Shown: piece by piece, positions 24,139 to 34,699 of the stretch
Layout of the letters: every line of letters begins with the position of its first letter
Numbering within the stretch: the first letter of the stretch is position 1
Assembly (NCBI RefSeq): GCF_008831285.2
Contig: NC_045139.1
Coordinates: forward strand, 4,190,704 to 4,254,703
Origin: Nymphaea colorata
Taxonomy: Eukaryota > Streptophyta > Magnoliopsida > Nymphaeales > Nymphaeaceae
Length of the DNA: 64,000 nucleotides
Reading direction: 5' to 3'
Notes under the pieces: model-generated
The model's input: the letters and a program-made list of their open reading frames with translations, nothing else
Database searches by the model: none
What the model was told of the DNA's origin: nothing
Made by a program: the position numbers and the translations under genes

Positions 24139-24145
24139 TATAAAT
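24139..24145 (+). promoter_or_regulatory. TATA box of nsLTP2 gene 4
   Basis: TATAAAT in CTATAAATTG, 115 bp upstream of the ATG at 24254. Confidence 0.65.
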
Positions 24146-24253
24146 TGAAGTGGGGAGGCCACTAGTACACACCACAGTAGCAGCTAGCACCCAAGAAACT
24201 CTGTTTCCTTCCTTTCATTTCCTTGCCATCATTTTTCTTTACTTTTGGAGAAA

Positions 24254-24541
24254 ATGGCGATGAAGCTCAACTCTTCTGCTGTCACATGTTTCCTGGTCAT
24301 GGCTCTGCTCCTTGGCTCTATTGTGCCCAGTTCAGCCCAGGGCTGCAATCTCTCGGGATTGAATGCCTGCCTGCCTGCCTATCAAGGTGGGCCGGTGACC
24401 GGGGCTTGCTGCGGCGCACTCAGGTCTCTGGTGCCTTGCTTCTGCAGTTATGCAAGGAATCCTTCCTATAAATCAATCATTTATTCCGGTACTGCACAGA
24501 GGATTGCTTCTTCCTGTGGTATTCGTTATCCCCGGTGCTAA
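24254..24541 (+). CDS. Type-2 nsLTP, gene 4
   Basis: Encodes 95 residues from the first in-frame ATG (MAMKLNSSAVTCFLVMALLL). A signal peptide of about 29 residues ends SSAQ. Cysteines: C31-x7-C39-x12-C52C53-x8-C62-F-C64-x23-C88-x6-C95. One residue is missing between C2 and C3 compared with genes 1-3. All the - strand copies share this 12-residue spacing, so gene 4 may be closest to the ancestor of that group. The mature part contains NACLPAYQGG and YKSIIYSGTAQRIASSCG, matching the - strand proteins better than gene 1. It is predicted to be a secreted lipid-binding protein. A CCAATAAGG signal lies about 30 bp after the stop. An ATG two codons downstream (MKLNSS) is a possible alternative start with no effect on the mature protein. 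Confidence 0.9.
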   Translation: MAMKLNSSAVTCFLVMALLLGSIVPSSAQGCNLSGLNACLPAYQGGPVTGACCGALRSLVPCFCSYARNPSYKSIIYSGTAQRIASSCGIRYPRC

Positions 24542-24719
24542 TTCATGGTGTATTGCCCATAGGAAGTACCAATAAGGCTTTGCTACTCTGTGCCAAGATG
24601 CTGCTGCTGCTGTGAGATGCTGTAGTATTGCTTGTTTTTGCTTTTTGTTTCCTTCCTCCCTGAAGCAGCCTTTTTTGTTTTTCTGATACATACTGTAATA
24701 CATCTTCTCTTAAAGATGT

Positions 24720-27700
24720 AAGACATGAGTTGCTGCTCAGGAGGACTTAGTATGCTAAAAAATAATAAAAAAAGTTTTTTCTTTAGTGGTATTACTTGAT
24801 CAAGAACTCCACTGAATGTCTGGTATTGGGTTCTGAGTTGAATGCAAAGGAACAATGAAACTGACAGAAAAACTGGTGAACTTTTTTCTCTTTTTCTTTT
24901 CTGGGAGTTCTGCAATCTTCTCTTTGAATGGTGCTCAAAATCAAGAAAAATGAAAACTTGCTTGGGTAGCTGGAGATTTATTGCAGCCTATTGACAAATC
25001 AGATGGATGCAGAGTACTAGTTGTTCCATGGACAACAGCAGAGTTCAATCCCATTTTCAATTTTTCCGCTGCTATGTCAGATATGCTTGCTTTCAACAAC
25101 TTCAGCATCAATTTCTTTTGTTCACAGAGCCTACGATATTATCCCTTTTTCCCTGGTAGATGATGAGATGTGGAAACTGGAGATTGCCGGTTCTACCTAG
25201 TGAACTTGTCGGCAACATGATATCAGGAAACCAGAATTCCTAGATCTGTGATAAAAACAAGCAATTGGTCTCCTTATCATCATCCACTAGGATATTTAAT
25301 GGTGATGTGAGAGCAATTGTTGCATGTTAGAATGATTGGACATTAATAACAAGTATGCTTTCTTTCCACTTCTAATTATGCTTTCTACTTGATGCTTACA
25401 AGTGGTTCATGTAAGTCTATGGCGAAGTCTCTCTACAAGCATGAAGTTACAGGCATAGTCACTGGAGACCTGTAAATTATGCAGGAACTCATTTCTCTTG
25501 AAGCAGGGAACAGGATCGGTCAGGATTTCCTATTCCCAAACAAAGTTATAGTAACAGTCATGAGAGCAGAAACTTCCATGACATATTTTTATGTTTGGCC
25601 AGGATGACATTTTTTAGTTGTACCCATTACAAGGAACGCGCCTGCTGGATACAGAGGCAGTAAGTCTCGTTTTTCTGCCCGGATTCCGGCGACATTGAAC
25701 TATTGGAGCAGGGAAGGGAGAGTGGCTCCTGCCAGACCATTTAACCAGCTGGGAAAACACACAGATCAGAGTAGCAGGATGGGACTTGATCTAAGGCCTG
25801 TACCTCAACAGAACACTTCCCTTACAAAACTTCCAAAAAAAAAAAAAAGTTAATGTTCCCCTGAGTAGTCGATACTTCATATTATCTGTCATATTGCTTC
25901 CTAATGGATTCCCAATATCATTTTTACTTAGTCTTAACTTATTGAATCACCTAGAGATTTGCTTTTAGTACTTCCAGTTCTGATTTTGGCATTGTCTCCT
26001 GATTTATCAAAGATCTTTTGGAACCAAATTTGCAGACTTTTGCATTGTTTGGCTTGAGCAAATTGATGTGGAGAAATGGCACTGACATTTTCTGCTTCAC
26101 GCGATGTCATGATTTCCTAATGTCTGCTTCATTCTTCATGCACGTCACGGATGAGATCCACCTTTCATTTTACTGCAAGATTTGTTTTCTACAAGTACCA
26201 ATATGACCACAAATTTTCAATCGATTCAGATCCTCCTCTGTTACTGCAGAATGCAATCTTGCATCCTCTAGATCTAATCTGCTGAACATGTAGAACTCTG
26301 GTTGGACAGAGCTTGCCTAGCGTACAGATCATCAACAGCTTGATTGTGACACCTGAGATATGGCAACTGAGATTTATGAAAGGTCTATCTACCTTCAAGT
26401 TACAGCATAGATGTGATTTACATGTTTGATTTTGTAAGAAACAACAAAATCAATTATTGCATGTAGAAAAATTTTTATTGACCATTTAAAATTAACTGCC
26501 CAAGTTCTTCAGAATATTCCATATCCTAAAGTTTGTCTCTTTTCTTCCAAAGACACCTGTTGAAGTGTCTGTTCTTAGAGAATAGACTAGGAGATGTCTC
26601 TATAATGATAGATTTACCAGGAAAAGAATTACAGGTTCTAAAAGATTCCTGGTATATGTTTAGTAGTCATATTTTCAGTTGCTATAACTTCTACGGATTA
26701 GCTAATTATATCTAGTCATGAGAAGATACAATATTATAATGACAGCCAACTTCTACCTGCTATTTATGTCTGCAAATTTATGAAAATGTTGGTGGAAGTT
26801 GCAGGACCTCGAAAATTTCTCACCTTTTCAGCGTCAAATATCCAAGACAATCTCACATGATTTAGTTGGAGCGTTAAAAATGAGAATTAAATGTTGCCTA
26901 ATTTTGCACAACCCTTCATATATCGTTCTCGGAAAAATCTCCGCGAGATTTTTCTTGGGTATTGTTCGGTGAAGTTGTTCTTCTCGGGTAAATCTTGGGA
27001 AAATTTTGACAACTTTAAAAAAATTTAAAAACAATAAAAAATCATAAAAAGCCTTAAAAATTAAAAAAATATAAAAAAATCATTAAAAAAATCATGATAA
27101 GTTTGTCTAAGCATTCATGCATATATCGTAAGTGTGTTCTTAGATACATGTGATTTCCCCTATTTGTTTTTACTGAATTAGGTGAATGTTTTGCTTCTGC
27201 AACTTCCAAGAGCCCTTGGATTTTCAGCTGTTGTTTGTCAAACAGATCCAATTAACACCGGTTTGAAAAATCAGATTGAATTCAAATTTAAAAGAATGAC
27301 ATCGGGTTAGATTTGGATTCAGTTTTAAATAAATATCTGATAGGACTCAAAATTTGAATCCAGATTCAATTTCAAATAACTATCACATTTCCAGTATTCA
27401 TACTTTGAAAATTGGTTCTTAACATATCATAATGCAATTCAGATTCCATCGTGTCCTTAAAAACTGCACTAATATTCAGATATGAAAGTAAAGTTGAATC
27501 TAAATTGTAAATTTAAAAGTTGGATTCAAATATGGTACGGATATGAACATCTAATAAATTATTAGATACGACGTAAAAAGTCCATCCGTTCCGAATTCGA
27601 TCCGTTGACATTATTCAGTAGTAGGTGCAAAGTGTAACTTTTCCATTATATCAATTAAATTACTATATAACAATGAGCCATTTAAGTCATTATCAAACTT

Positions 27701-28150
27701 TCATAAATGACCACATCTCCACCACATGTGGGCCATTGAAAGTGAAAATGAATTTTCGCAATTTATAAACATGTTAAGGAAAATAACAGAACAAAACCGG
27801 TTAAAATAATGTGTTTTAACAAGTTGAAAAGACAAAGAACATCAACTTTGATAGCTCAGCAGAATGGACTATTCAGTGTGCCTATTAAATGCTCTGAGCG
27901 TTTATTTGATGCCGATTTTGTGAATGTGAAAACCGATTCGAATTTGTGGCCCATTCAAAAGTTGGTAAACTTTTTTTTTAAATTTATTTTTTATATACTT
28001 TTTAATTTATTTTATTTCAGCCAACTCACAATTTATTCACCCGAGTCGATGAATTGGCCGATCCACAGTCGAACCGGCAGCCTGCCGATTGGGTTAAGAA
28101 GCCGATTTTGTGTTTACATCGTTGTAAGAAAGTAATGGTAAAAAAACATG
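24720..28150. other. Interval with no confirmed gene
   Basis: Apart from the open frame at 25608-25853 I see no coding signal. The 27245-27615 stretch is a degraded relative of the H1 elements (ATTC/GGAT-rich, right end ttgacatta). Confidence 0.5.
25608..25853 (+). other. Open frame, possible decayed exon
   Basis: The frame is open for 81 codons but has no early ATG. The product includes APAGYRGSKSRFSARIPA, NYWSREGRVAPARPFN and MGLDLRPVPQQN. It is rich in Arg, Pro, Ser and Gln and looks protein-like compared with its AT-rich surroundings. It ends in a poly-A run (25835-25848, read as Lys codons) and a TAA. Upstream, 25518-25610 has another coding-looking stretch (SGFPIPKQSYSNSHESRN) in a different frame. 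It could be a degenerate gene or a retroposed fragment whose poly-A tail is still visible. I do not recognise the family. Confidence 0.3.
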
Positions 28151-28163
28151 ACTATGTTTGACA

Positions 28164-28799
28164 CAGGGGGCGGAGCCAGACATTTTTTGTCGCAGGTGCC
28201 ACCAAAACTATAGTTTCAAAATTTTAATAAGAGTCGAAATAAAAATTTTCAAAATATCTTTTATATGTATTAAACTAAATTTTTTTAAATTTAAATATAA
28301 GTTTTTAAAGTTTTTAAAATATGAAGGGGAGGCCAAGGCCCCTGCCTAGGGATGTCAACGGATAGCATTCGCATCAGATATATCTTTAATTATATCTGTT
28401 TTTTCGGATATTCACATATTTGGGTTTGAATTTAGATTCGAATAAAGAGAAGTCATATCTGAATCCGAAATCCGATTTTACAATCCGAATCCGATTTATA
28501 TATTTATATCTGAATCTGAATTTTGAACCCAATTTTGCCAATTTTTAAAATTTAATAGCATTAGATACGGGATATTTGTCTAAACATGAATCCCGGAATC
28601 GGATCGGATATTTATGTATATCTAAATCTGAATTCGATCGGATGCCATTTATTAAATCCGAATCCAATCCAGTTTCTTAATCGAATATTAAATTTTTTTT
28701 CATATCCGATTTTTTCGAATTGGATCGGTCGGATATCCGATTCAAATCGAATATATTGACATCCCTATCCCTGCCGACCCTCCCTTCCATCTACCCCTG
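28164..28799. mobile_element. H2 hAT-like element with an H1 element nested inside
   Basis: The outer element begins caggggg (28164) and ends ctacccctg (28799). It is flanked by gtttgaca (28156-28163) and gtttgata (28800-28807), an 8-bp target duplication with one mismatch. Inside it, the H1 element 28347-28767 is flanked by cccctgcc (28339-28346) and tccctgcc (28768-28775), again 7 of 8 matching. This is a clear nested insertion of two hAT-type non-autonomous elements. The right end of the pair is also seen at 47279-47316 in block B. Confidence 0.7.
28347..28767. mobile_element. hAT-type MITE, family H1 copy 2 (nested)
   Basis: Ends tagggatgtcaac and attgacatcccta form the terminal inverted repeat. 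The body is 421 bp with ATTCGGATAT words throughout, flanked by a 7/8 matching 8-bp duplication. It shares ends and body with 11734-12163, 31022-31267 and 49582-50008. Confidence 0.8.
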
Positions 28800-29819
28800 G
28801 TTTGATAGGATGTGACTCGTCTACTTCTATATACAAAAATTCACAGGATCAGTGGATTTTCGTAGTGTCTATTTCAAGCCATGAGTTTAGAAGGTTATAC
28901 CATTGCCCAGGCGAAAGCTGAAGCCTCTTCTTTCATTTGTCATTAGAGTTTAAAGTTGTGTCGGCACTAAGTGGAAAAATTTCTATGTACTTCAACTTGC
29001 ATGTAAGATTCACTCTTCTTACTCAGGGCGGCGATAGAAAACTAATTAGCGCAAAAAATGAAAAAGTTTTTTTTTTCCTTAAAAGATACAAGTAACCCTC
29101 GCATAATGTCGTGCAAGGGGTCCGACATGCCGGTGGGTGTTAGGGCCTCATATGGGAGGCCAGCATGGCAGGAAGGTATTCAGTACTCGGCCGTTCGGCC
29201 ACAGTTGTCTACTCTGATTTCCCTCAAATATTAGAACAGATTCATAAAACAATTACAAAACTATTTTGATTGCCAAATATACAAGTAAAATAAATTTTTT
29301 TATTTTGGAAAAAAATATTTTACCAAATTGATTTAAGTTTTAGTACTTGGGTCAGAAGCCTAAGTATCTTCTCTCACATTATTAGATTAATGTTATGTGT
29401 TCTTGGGGTTTGAAACGGCAGATGCTTTTAAGTTATTAGATTAGGTTGGGCACCGTCCGTCCATCTGTGTTGATGGACGGTGCCCCAATCAGCATAGCAT
29501 GTCTGGATATGGGGACAAGGACGCTAAGTTTGAGAAACCATGGAAAATTTAGGTCTCCACTGCATTTAAGAGCAAATAGCAAAAACAAGGAAGGGAAGTT
29601 AAATTAGCTTCAGCCGGCCATGCCTGTCGGCCACCGACAACCACCGTATTCGTAAGTTTCGTCCTTTTTCTGAAATCAATTAATGCGTTCCTTCTCTCTC
29701 TCTCTTTCTCAGCTTCTGCACTTGAGGTCAAGCACGGGTGAGCAATGGAGGTTTAGTACTGAAATGTGGGCTTCCAGGATAAGGGTTGTGGTTGCCCCCT
29801 ACCCCCTTCCCCTTTCCAT

Positions 29820-29825
<6 letters not shown>

Positions 29826-29874
<49 letters not shown>

Positions 29875-29876
29875 GT
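29826..29876. repeat. (CT)n(TA)n microsatellite
   Basis: A CT run followed by TA repeats. In block B the equivalent position near 48410-48430 keeps only a short TA run after a related flank. Confidence 0.85.
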
Positions 29877-30623
29877 GTGATCAGTGGATACCAAACCACT
29901 TAAATTCATGTTAAAAAGTGTTTTAAACAAAATGTGAACCTTCTTCTAATGTGTTTATGAGCAGTAATTTAATATAAATCATTGTTTAGTTCAAGTCATT
30001 TTTGTAAAAATTATTAATCTTTATACTATCAAAATCTTGTTGTTCTAAAAGGGTTTTATTTTTTTACGATTAAAAAAACATTATTTAAGTAAGAAAACTA
30101 TTAACTTAAGGTATGCTTCTCACCAAATCACTTAAATCATATCTATAAGGTTAGATTGTAAAATAACTATATTAATAATTAATTTTAATATGTTTGGTTT
30201 TTGTCTATTATTCAAGTGGTCTGGTATATATATATATATAGGGGTAGCTACTATATCTGTATATAGAAGCAAACACCAAGTTGAGTTGTGCGCATAGAAA
30301 AGCGCACACAACAAATATACACTCAAAATAAAAAGAAGGGGTGTTGGGTAATTTTAGAAATATTTAAAGATAGGGTATATTTTAGACTTTTAATTTTTTA
30401 AAATTCCGTTTTTGTTCTATTCTTTTTTTTTTTAAGGGTATTTTTGTTATCACACCCTCAAAGGGGTGTGCACTTAACCAGTTTCGATAGAAATCATCTA
30501 TATTATTGCTTTCAAGGAGATCAGATGGTAGAATTAAGTTGAAATATTCAAGTTAAATTGTTTTTAAGAGTTCAAAATACACCGACTCTTAACAAAAGAG
30601 TTTGACATTTTGCAACTAAATTT

Positions 30624-30851
30624 TCACGATCTAATCTCTTTCCAATAGATGTCTCCCATCAAAATCTGGTGCCTGAATACGTAGTAACCAGACCAAACCC
30701 ACGGCACAATTTGAGTCTTCGGTGTCCGGACAAAGGCCAGCCTTAGAATGACATAAGCTGCCTTTGGCTTGATGTGATGATATTGTTTAAAGTCTTTTGG
30801 ACACCGTTCGTATATATCTATAGCAGCATCATAATATAAGCATGATAACAA
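30624..30851 (-). CDS. Unidentified conserved ORF, block A copy
   Basis: A 75-codon frame whose core, from LYYDAAIDIYERCPKDFKQ through KAAYVILRLAFV to QIVPWVWSG, recurs almost unchanged at 49106-49402 and 53092-53415. Most differences between copies are single substitutions, and the core frame is open in all three. I recognise no domain. Another overlapping frame of this segment is also largely free of stops, so conservation of the frame may simply reflect recent duplication. It may be a fragment of a retroelement or a captured exon. Confidence 0.25.
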   Translation of the reverse strand: MLSCLYYDAAIDIYERCPKDFKQYHHIKPKAAYVILRLAFVRTPKTQIVPWVWSGYYVFRHQILMGDIYWKEIRS

Positions 30852-31021
30852 AATGACAAACTTTGTGACTTAGTATCTTATTGCCAGGATGAGATGTACA
30901 ACAAATAATGAACATCACAAAAATGGTTCATAAAAGGGATATGTATAATTCTCTCAAAAATGGTTAATACAATGGGATTCCTTTTTTCAAAAATCTGCTA
31001 ATGCACACTACACAGAATACT

Positions 31022-31267
31022 TAGGGATGCCAATATGTCCAATTTGAATCGAATATCCGACCGAACTGATTCGAAAAAAATCATATATGGAAAAAAAAAT
31101 TAACATCCGATTAAGAAATCAGATTGGATTGTATTTAGATTGTAATGGATTTCGGATTCAGATAAACATTTGATTTTTCTTTATTTGAATTTGGATATGT
31201 GAATATCTGAAAAAATAGATATGATTAAAGATATATCTGATCCGAATTCAATCTATTGACATCGTTA
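31022..31267. mobile_element. hAT-type MITE, family H1 copy 3 (internally deleted)
   Basis: Flanked by a perfect 8-bp duplication agaatact (31014-31021 and 31268-31275). It starts tagggatgcc and is 246 bp, shorter than the paralogous copy at 49582-50008, which sits at the same site in block B with the same duplication. The insertion therefore predates the A/B duplication and the deletion followed it. Confidence 0.85.
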
Positions 31268-31459
31268 AGAATACTTTATTTTTGTTGACTTATTTTGCGT
31301 GATGGTAGTCCTATAGGGCGACTATTCATCTCTTCAATATTGGGGTTCCCCTTAGTGGGAGTTGTGAGTGGGGCAATCTTCCTGGTGGTGGCTAAGCCAA
31401 TTGTAGAAGATTGATGGCCTGGTGATCTGTTGTACAGCTTGTTGCTGTTAACTGTTTTA

Positions 31460-31677
31460 ATAGGGGGCGTTTGATATACTTAGAATCATGGAATTTGAGA
31501 ATCAAAATGCTTATTTTTTAATAAATTGGAATTATTAAACAAACATGGTATTTTGTTTATGAAATTAAGAAACCAAAACCTAGAATTTTGATTTCATTCC
31601 AATTTGAGGAGGAATATTTATGATTCTGAAAATTTTCGTTCTTGAATCAATATTCCAAACAATCAAATACCCCCCTA
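31460..31677. repeat. Foldback MITE-like element (GGGGGCGTTTGATA ends)
   Basis: Left end tagggggcgtttgata and right end atcaaatacccccc(ct)a are inverted complements with few mismatches. The interior is AT-rich and non-coding. The same element lies at 50209-50424 in block B. Confidence 0.6.
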
Positions 31678-31984
31678 AGGAACGGGGACCTAACTCTTAG
31701 CAATTTGCATCGAAAAAGGGATATATATATAAGAAACCAATGCAATAGTACATGCACTATTAATAAGCTTTGATAGGAGAAAGAGCCCATGAAGAAGTCA
31801 AGAAGCCAGAAAAATTGGCTAGAGGGGCACTCGTCTAAAAATACTTATATCTGGTGGGGTTATATATATAAGGATAAATGTTTAAAGATGCCCATTTAAA
31901 AATAAAGAAAATTTAAGAGACTGGCTTAGGTAATTGCCTACACCAATCACCATGTGGCTCTGCCACTCGAAAGAGCTTTATAGA

Positions 31985-32985
31985 AAAATAACACCTTGCT
32001 ATGGGACATCCTTCTATTCTTATTGTTCGACATGTTCTTAATAAATTTTATTTGCTTATGTTTGAGAAGACTTTTAATAATAAAGTTTGCGAAGCACGTC
32101 AAATGGGCAAAAGTCCCTTTTTATCGTATGACAAAGCTTGTCAATGCAATTGGAAACCTTTAGAATCAATTATTCTTTTATGTTTGGGGTTCTTCACAAG
32201 TTCTTTGAATGGATGGACATCAATATTATAATTCCTTATAATATTTCTTATAAAGAACAAGTCTGACGTTCTTGGAGTAGCAAGCATCGACACATTATTG
32301 AAACAGGCCTCACCCTTCTTGCCCATGCTCACATTTCACGGATGTTTGGGATTTCACATTCCTAACCGCGGTATTTTTTATTAATGAATGCCTTCATTGG
32401 TCATGTAATCTCCTTTCCAATAATTGTTCAGCAAGGTCCAGATTATGCATTGGTTAAAGTATTTGGATGCATTGTTATCCATGTTTGCATCCCTCTAGTT
32501 CTCATAAGCTGGATTTTAAAAGCAAGTTATGTGCTTTTGTTAGATATAGTACGCACAACAAGGGCTATTTGTGTCTTGACGTGGAGAAATAGAAAATTGT
32601 CACTACAAGGATGTCCAAAGAAGATGAAGCCCCTTTTCTTTTCCCAATACCAGTTCGCTCCAATGGTACTTTGTGACCTGGGTGGAGAGCGAAGCACCAA
32701 TCAACTAGAACTTACTTCTGTAGACTCGAACCCACTGTATTGCCTTTCCTTGCATCCCCTCTCATGACCAATATCAAGCTCTTCTTAAAAACAATACTTG
32801 GAAATGCCTTTGAAGAAACACAATACCTCTTTATCTAAGGAAAGCACATGGTATCTCAGAAACGGCTTAATACAAAACATGGATTTTTCACCAATAAACG
32901 AAGAACCAAGAAGCCCCCTTCTGTTTCTCACATTTCGCTTCATAACTCCACATGTTTTGACTTATTTTCTAAAGCTTTAAATGGC
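31985..32985 (+). pseudogene. Ty1/copia polyprotein relic, block A
   Basis: Frames on the + strand carry, in order, a GAG-pre-integrase segment (GHPSILIVRHVLNKF, then NNKVCEARQMGKSPF with the Cys of the HHCC zinc site), a short piece of integrase core, and the post-integrase segment PDYALVKVFGC. The segments are in different frames and most of the integrase catalytic core is missing. It is a dead fragment of a copia-type retrotransposon pol gene. No LTRs are recognisable. The other two copies (blocks B and C) preserve complementary parts. Confidence 0.75.
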
Positions 32986-33423
32986 AATTCAAATTATTTT
33001 TTTCTTTTACGTGGGGTTCATTGCACACTTAACAAAGCATGACCTCATATTTTCAGATCAGGAAGTGAATTAAACGCAAAAGTTGAATGATAATTGCATA
33101 AGCTAAATCTGGTTCAACAGACGAAAAAATCATGCTAATTACATAGTTAATCAGTTTCATTATATTTCCATCCTATTTCATGTCCCTGTATTAGCAGTAC
33201 TGACCTGTAGTTGTTGTATTCATTAATTTACTTAAAGGTATACATCTATAGTTTCAGTAATATCCTTCTAGGACTTTATATGGACACTTTGGTGCATTTT
33301 CAAACTTATGAGTCATAATATCCCAACATGTCATAAAGAAGGAAAATAATATTGTGCAGGAGAAAGAAACCAAGAGCAACATGAACAAAGGTGCTTTTAT
33401 GCTGCCATGTGTGAGATTAACGA

Positions 33424-33579
33424 GTTGTTTGACATCAGAGACACTTTGTGAGTGTTTCATAAATGTGCCTCAAAGATTGGACAGGTTCATAGAATGGTAG
33501 AACTAGCGTTGCATGAATTTGACCCAATGTATGAGTAGATTCATGGACGCTCAAAAGTATCATTGCTACCAAACGACCC
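33424..33579. repeat. Foldback element 1 upstream of the nsLTP2 3' end
   Basis: Ends gttgtttgacatca and ctaccaaacgacc are imperfect inverted complements, and the body contains cataaatgtgcctc. It is present at the equivalent position in blocks B (from 51936) and C (from 55087). Confidence 0.5.
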
Positions 33580-33585
33580 TAATGA

Positions 33586-33732
33586 ACCGTTTGATATTAG
33601 AAATAACATGAGTGTTCCATAAATCTACCTCAAAATTGGGGTCAATTCATGGCTCAAGTGTTGCATGAATCTACTTTCATTTTGAGCTAGATTCATAAAA
33701 CATGCACACATTGTTTCTAATGTCAAACGGCC
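33586..33732. repeat. Foldback element 2 (CCGTTTGAYATTAGAAA ends)
   Basis: Left accgtttgatattagaaa and right tttctaatgtcaaacggcc are inverted complements with one or two mismatches. The 147-bp interior is non-coding. It is adjacent to foldback 1 and related to it in its outer words, and it is conserved in blocks B (ending 52202) and C (ending 55377). Confidence 0.6.
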
Positions 33733-34068
33733 TTTAGTGTGGTTTCCTAAAAACTTAAAAGGTATCACAATAAACTATGGATCGCTCTGCACATATGAAA
33801 TGCCTGCAGGCTGGAAACTTTTTGACAGAAATGTCACCAAAGTACAACCCTTCAAGTGTTTATCATTATTTAACAGGATGGGAAATTCATGACATCTATT
33901 AACAGAAGATGCATTTCCCCATTATTTGGAATAAAAGAAAGTGCTAGCTCTCCAACTAGCAGAGGAGAATAAAGCAAAGGCGTGCACACTAGATCATCTC
34001 CAGCAGCATCTTGGTAGACACAGACAATTCCTTATTGACTCAAGGCATAGGAAACTAGATGGAAAGGT

Positions 34069-34368
34069 TTAGCAGTGGGGATACTTCAGGCCACAAGACG
34101 AAGCAATCCTACGCCCAGAAGAAGAGTACAAGTACGATTTGTATGTAGAGTTTTTCGCGTAAGTGCAGAAGCAAGACGTCTGAGACTTGAGCTCTCTGCA
34201 GCAAGACGAAGTCGGCTTCTCACCTTCATATGCAGACAAGCAGGAACTTAGTGTTGAGAGGCTACAGTTCTTGGTCGACTTCTTGGTCGAGCTAGGTTGG
34301 ACACTGCCAATAAGCAGAACCAAGACTAAGAAGCATACGACCGAAGAAGCCCTGAGCTTCAGCCCCAT
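34069..34368 (-). CDS. Type-2 nsLTP, gene 5 (block A)
   Basis: Encodes 99 residues. The start MGLKLRASSVVCFLVLVLLI aligns with the starts of all other - strand copies, although the frame is open further upstream. The signal peptide ends around QPSST. Cysteines: C35-x7-C43-x12-C56C57-x8-C66-F-C68-x23-C92-x6-C99. It carries a four-residue insertion just before the mature domain (STKKSTKN, where gene 8 has STKN), produced by a 12-bp tandem duplication of ttcttggtcga at 34269-34292. It is otherwise nearly identical to gene 8, its duplication partner in block C. The predicted product is secreted and lipid-binding. A TATA box lies at 34444-34450 and an AATAAG signal about 40 bp past the stop. Confidence 0.9.
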   Translation of the reverse strand: MGLKLRASSVVCFLVLVLLIGSVQPSSTKKSTKNCSLSTLSSCLSAYEGEKPTSSCCRELKSQTSCFCTYAKNSTYKSYLYSSSGRRIASSCGLKYPHC

Positions 34369-34443
34369 CTTCAGAAACAAGCAGATGATGCAAGAAAAGA
34401 AGTGGGAGCAGGGAGTGAATTCTGCTAGTGCTTTCCCATTACA

Positions 34444-34450
34444 ATTTATA
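34444..34450 (-). promoter_or_regulatory. TATA box of nsLTP2 gene 5
   Basis: ATTTATA on +, TATAAAT on - in CCTATAAATTGTAATGG, 76 bp upstream of the start codon. The same 17-mer context occurs in block C. Confidence 0.65.
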
Positions 34451-34699
34451 GGCTCCAATTCATAGCCACAATGATGACATGTGTCACGATTGAACCAAGC
34501 AGTGCGGAGATACATGAGAGCTGGTGTCGGCCACTGCCCATAGAAAAATTCATTGAAAGAATCGAAATTAATATGCAACAACTCAAAAGATACATCAGGT
34601 GTCCACAGCAGACTTGGGCTGGTGACTTAAGTGCCAAAAAATCCTAGCTCCACCACTGGAAGCAAGGCATACATATATAACTACAACTAAAGATTCTCA

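Noticed and set aside
34187-34465. ORFs antisense to the - strand nsLTP2 genes (also at 55852-56118 and 60814-60996)
   Set aside because: Shadow frames of the nsLTP2 coding sequence.
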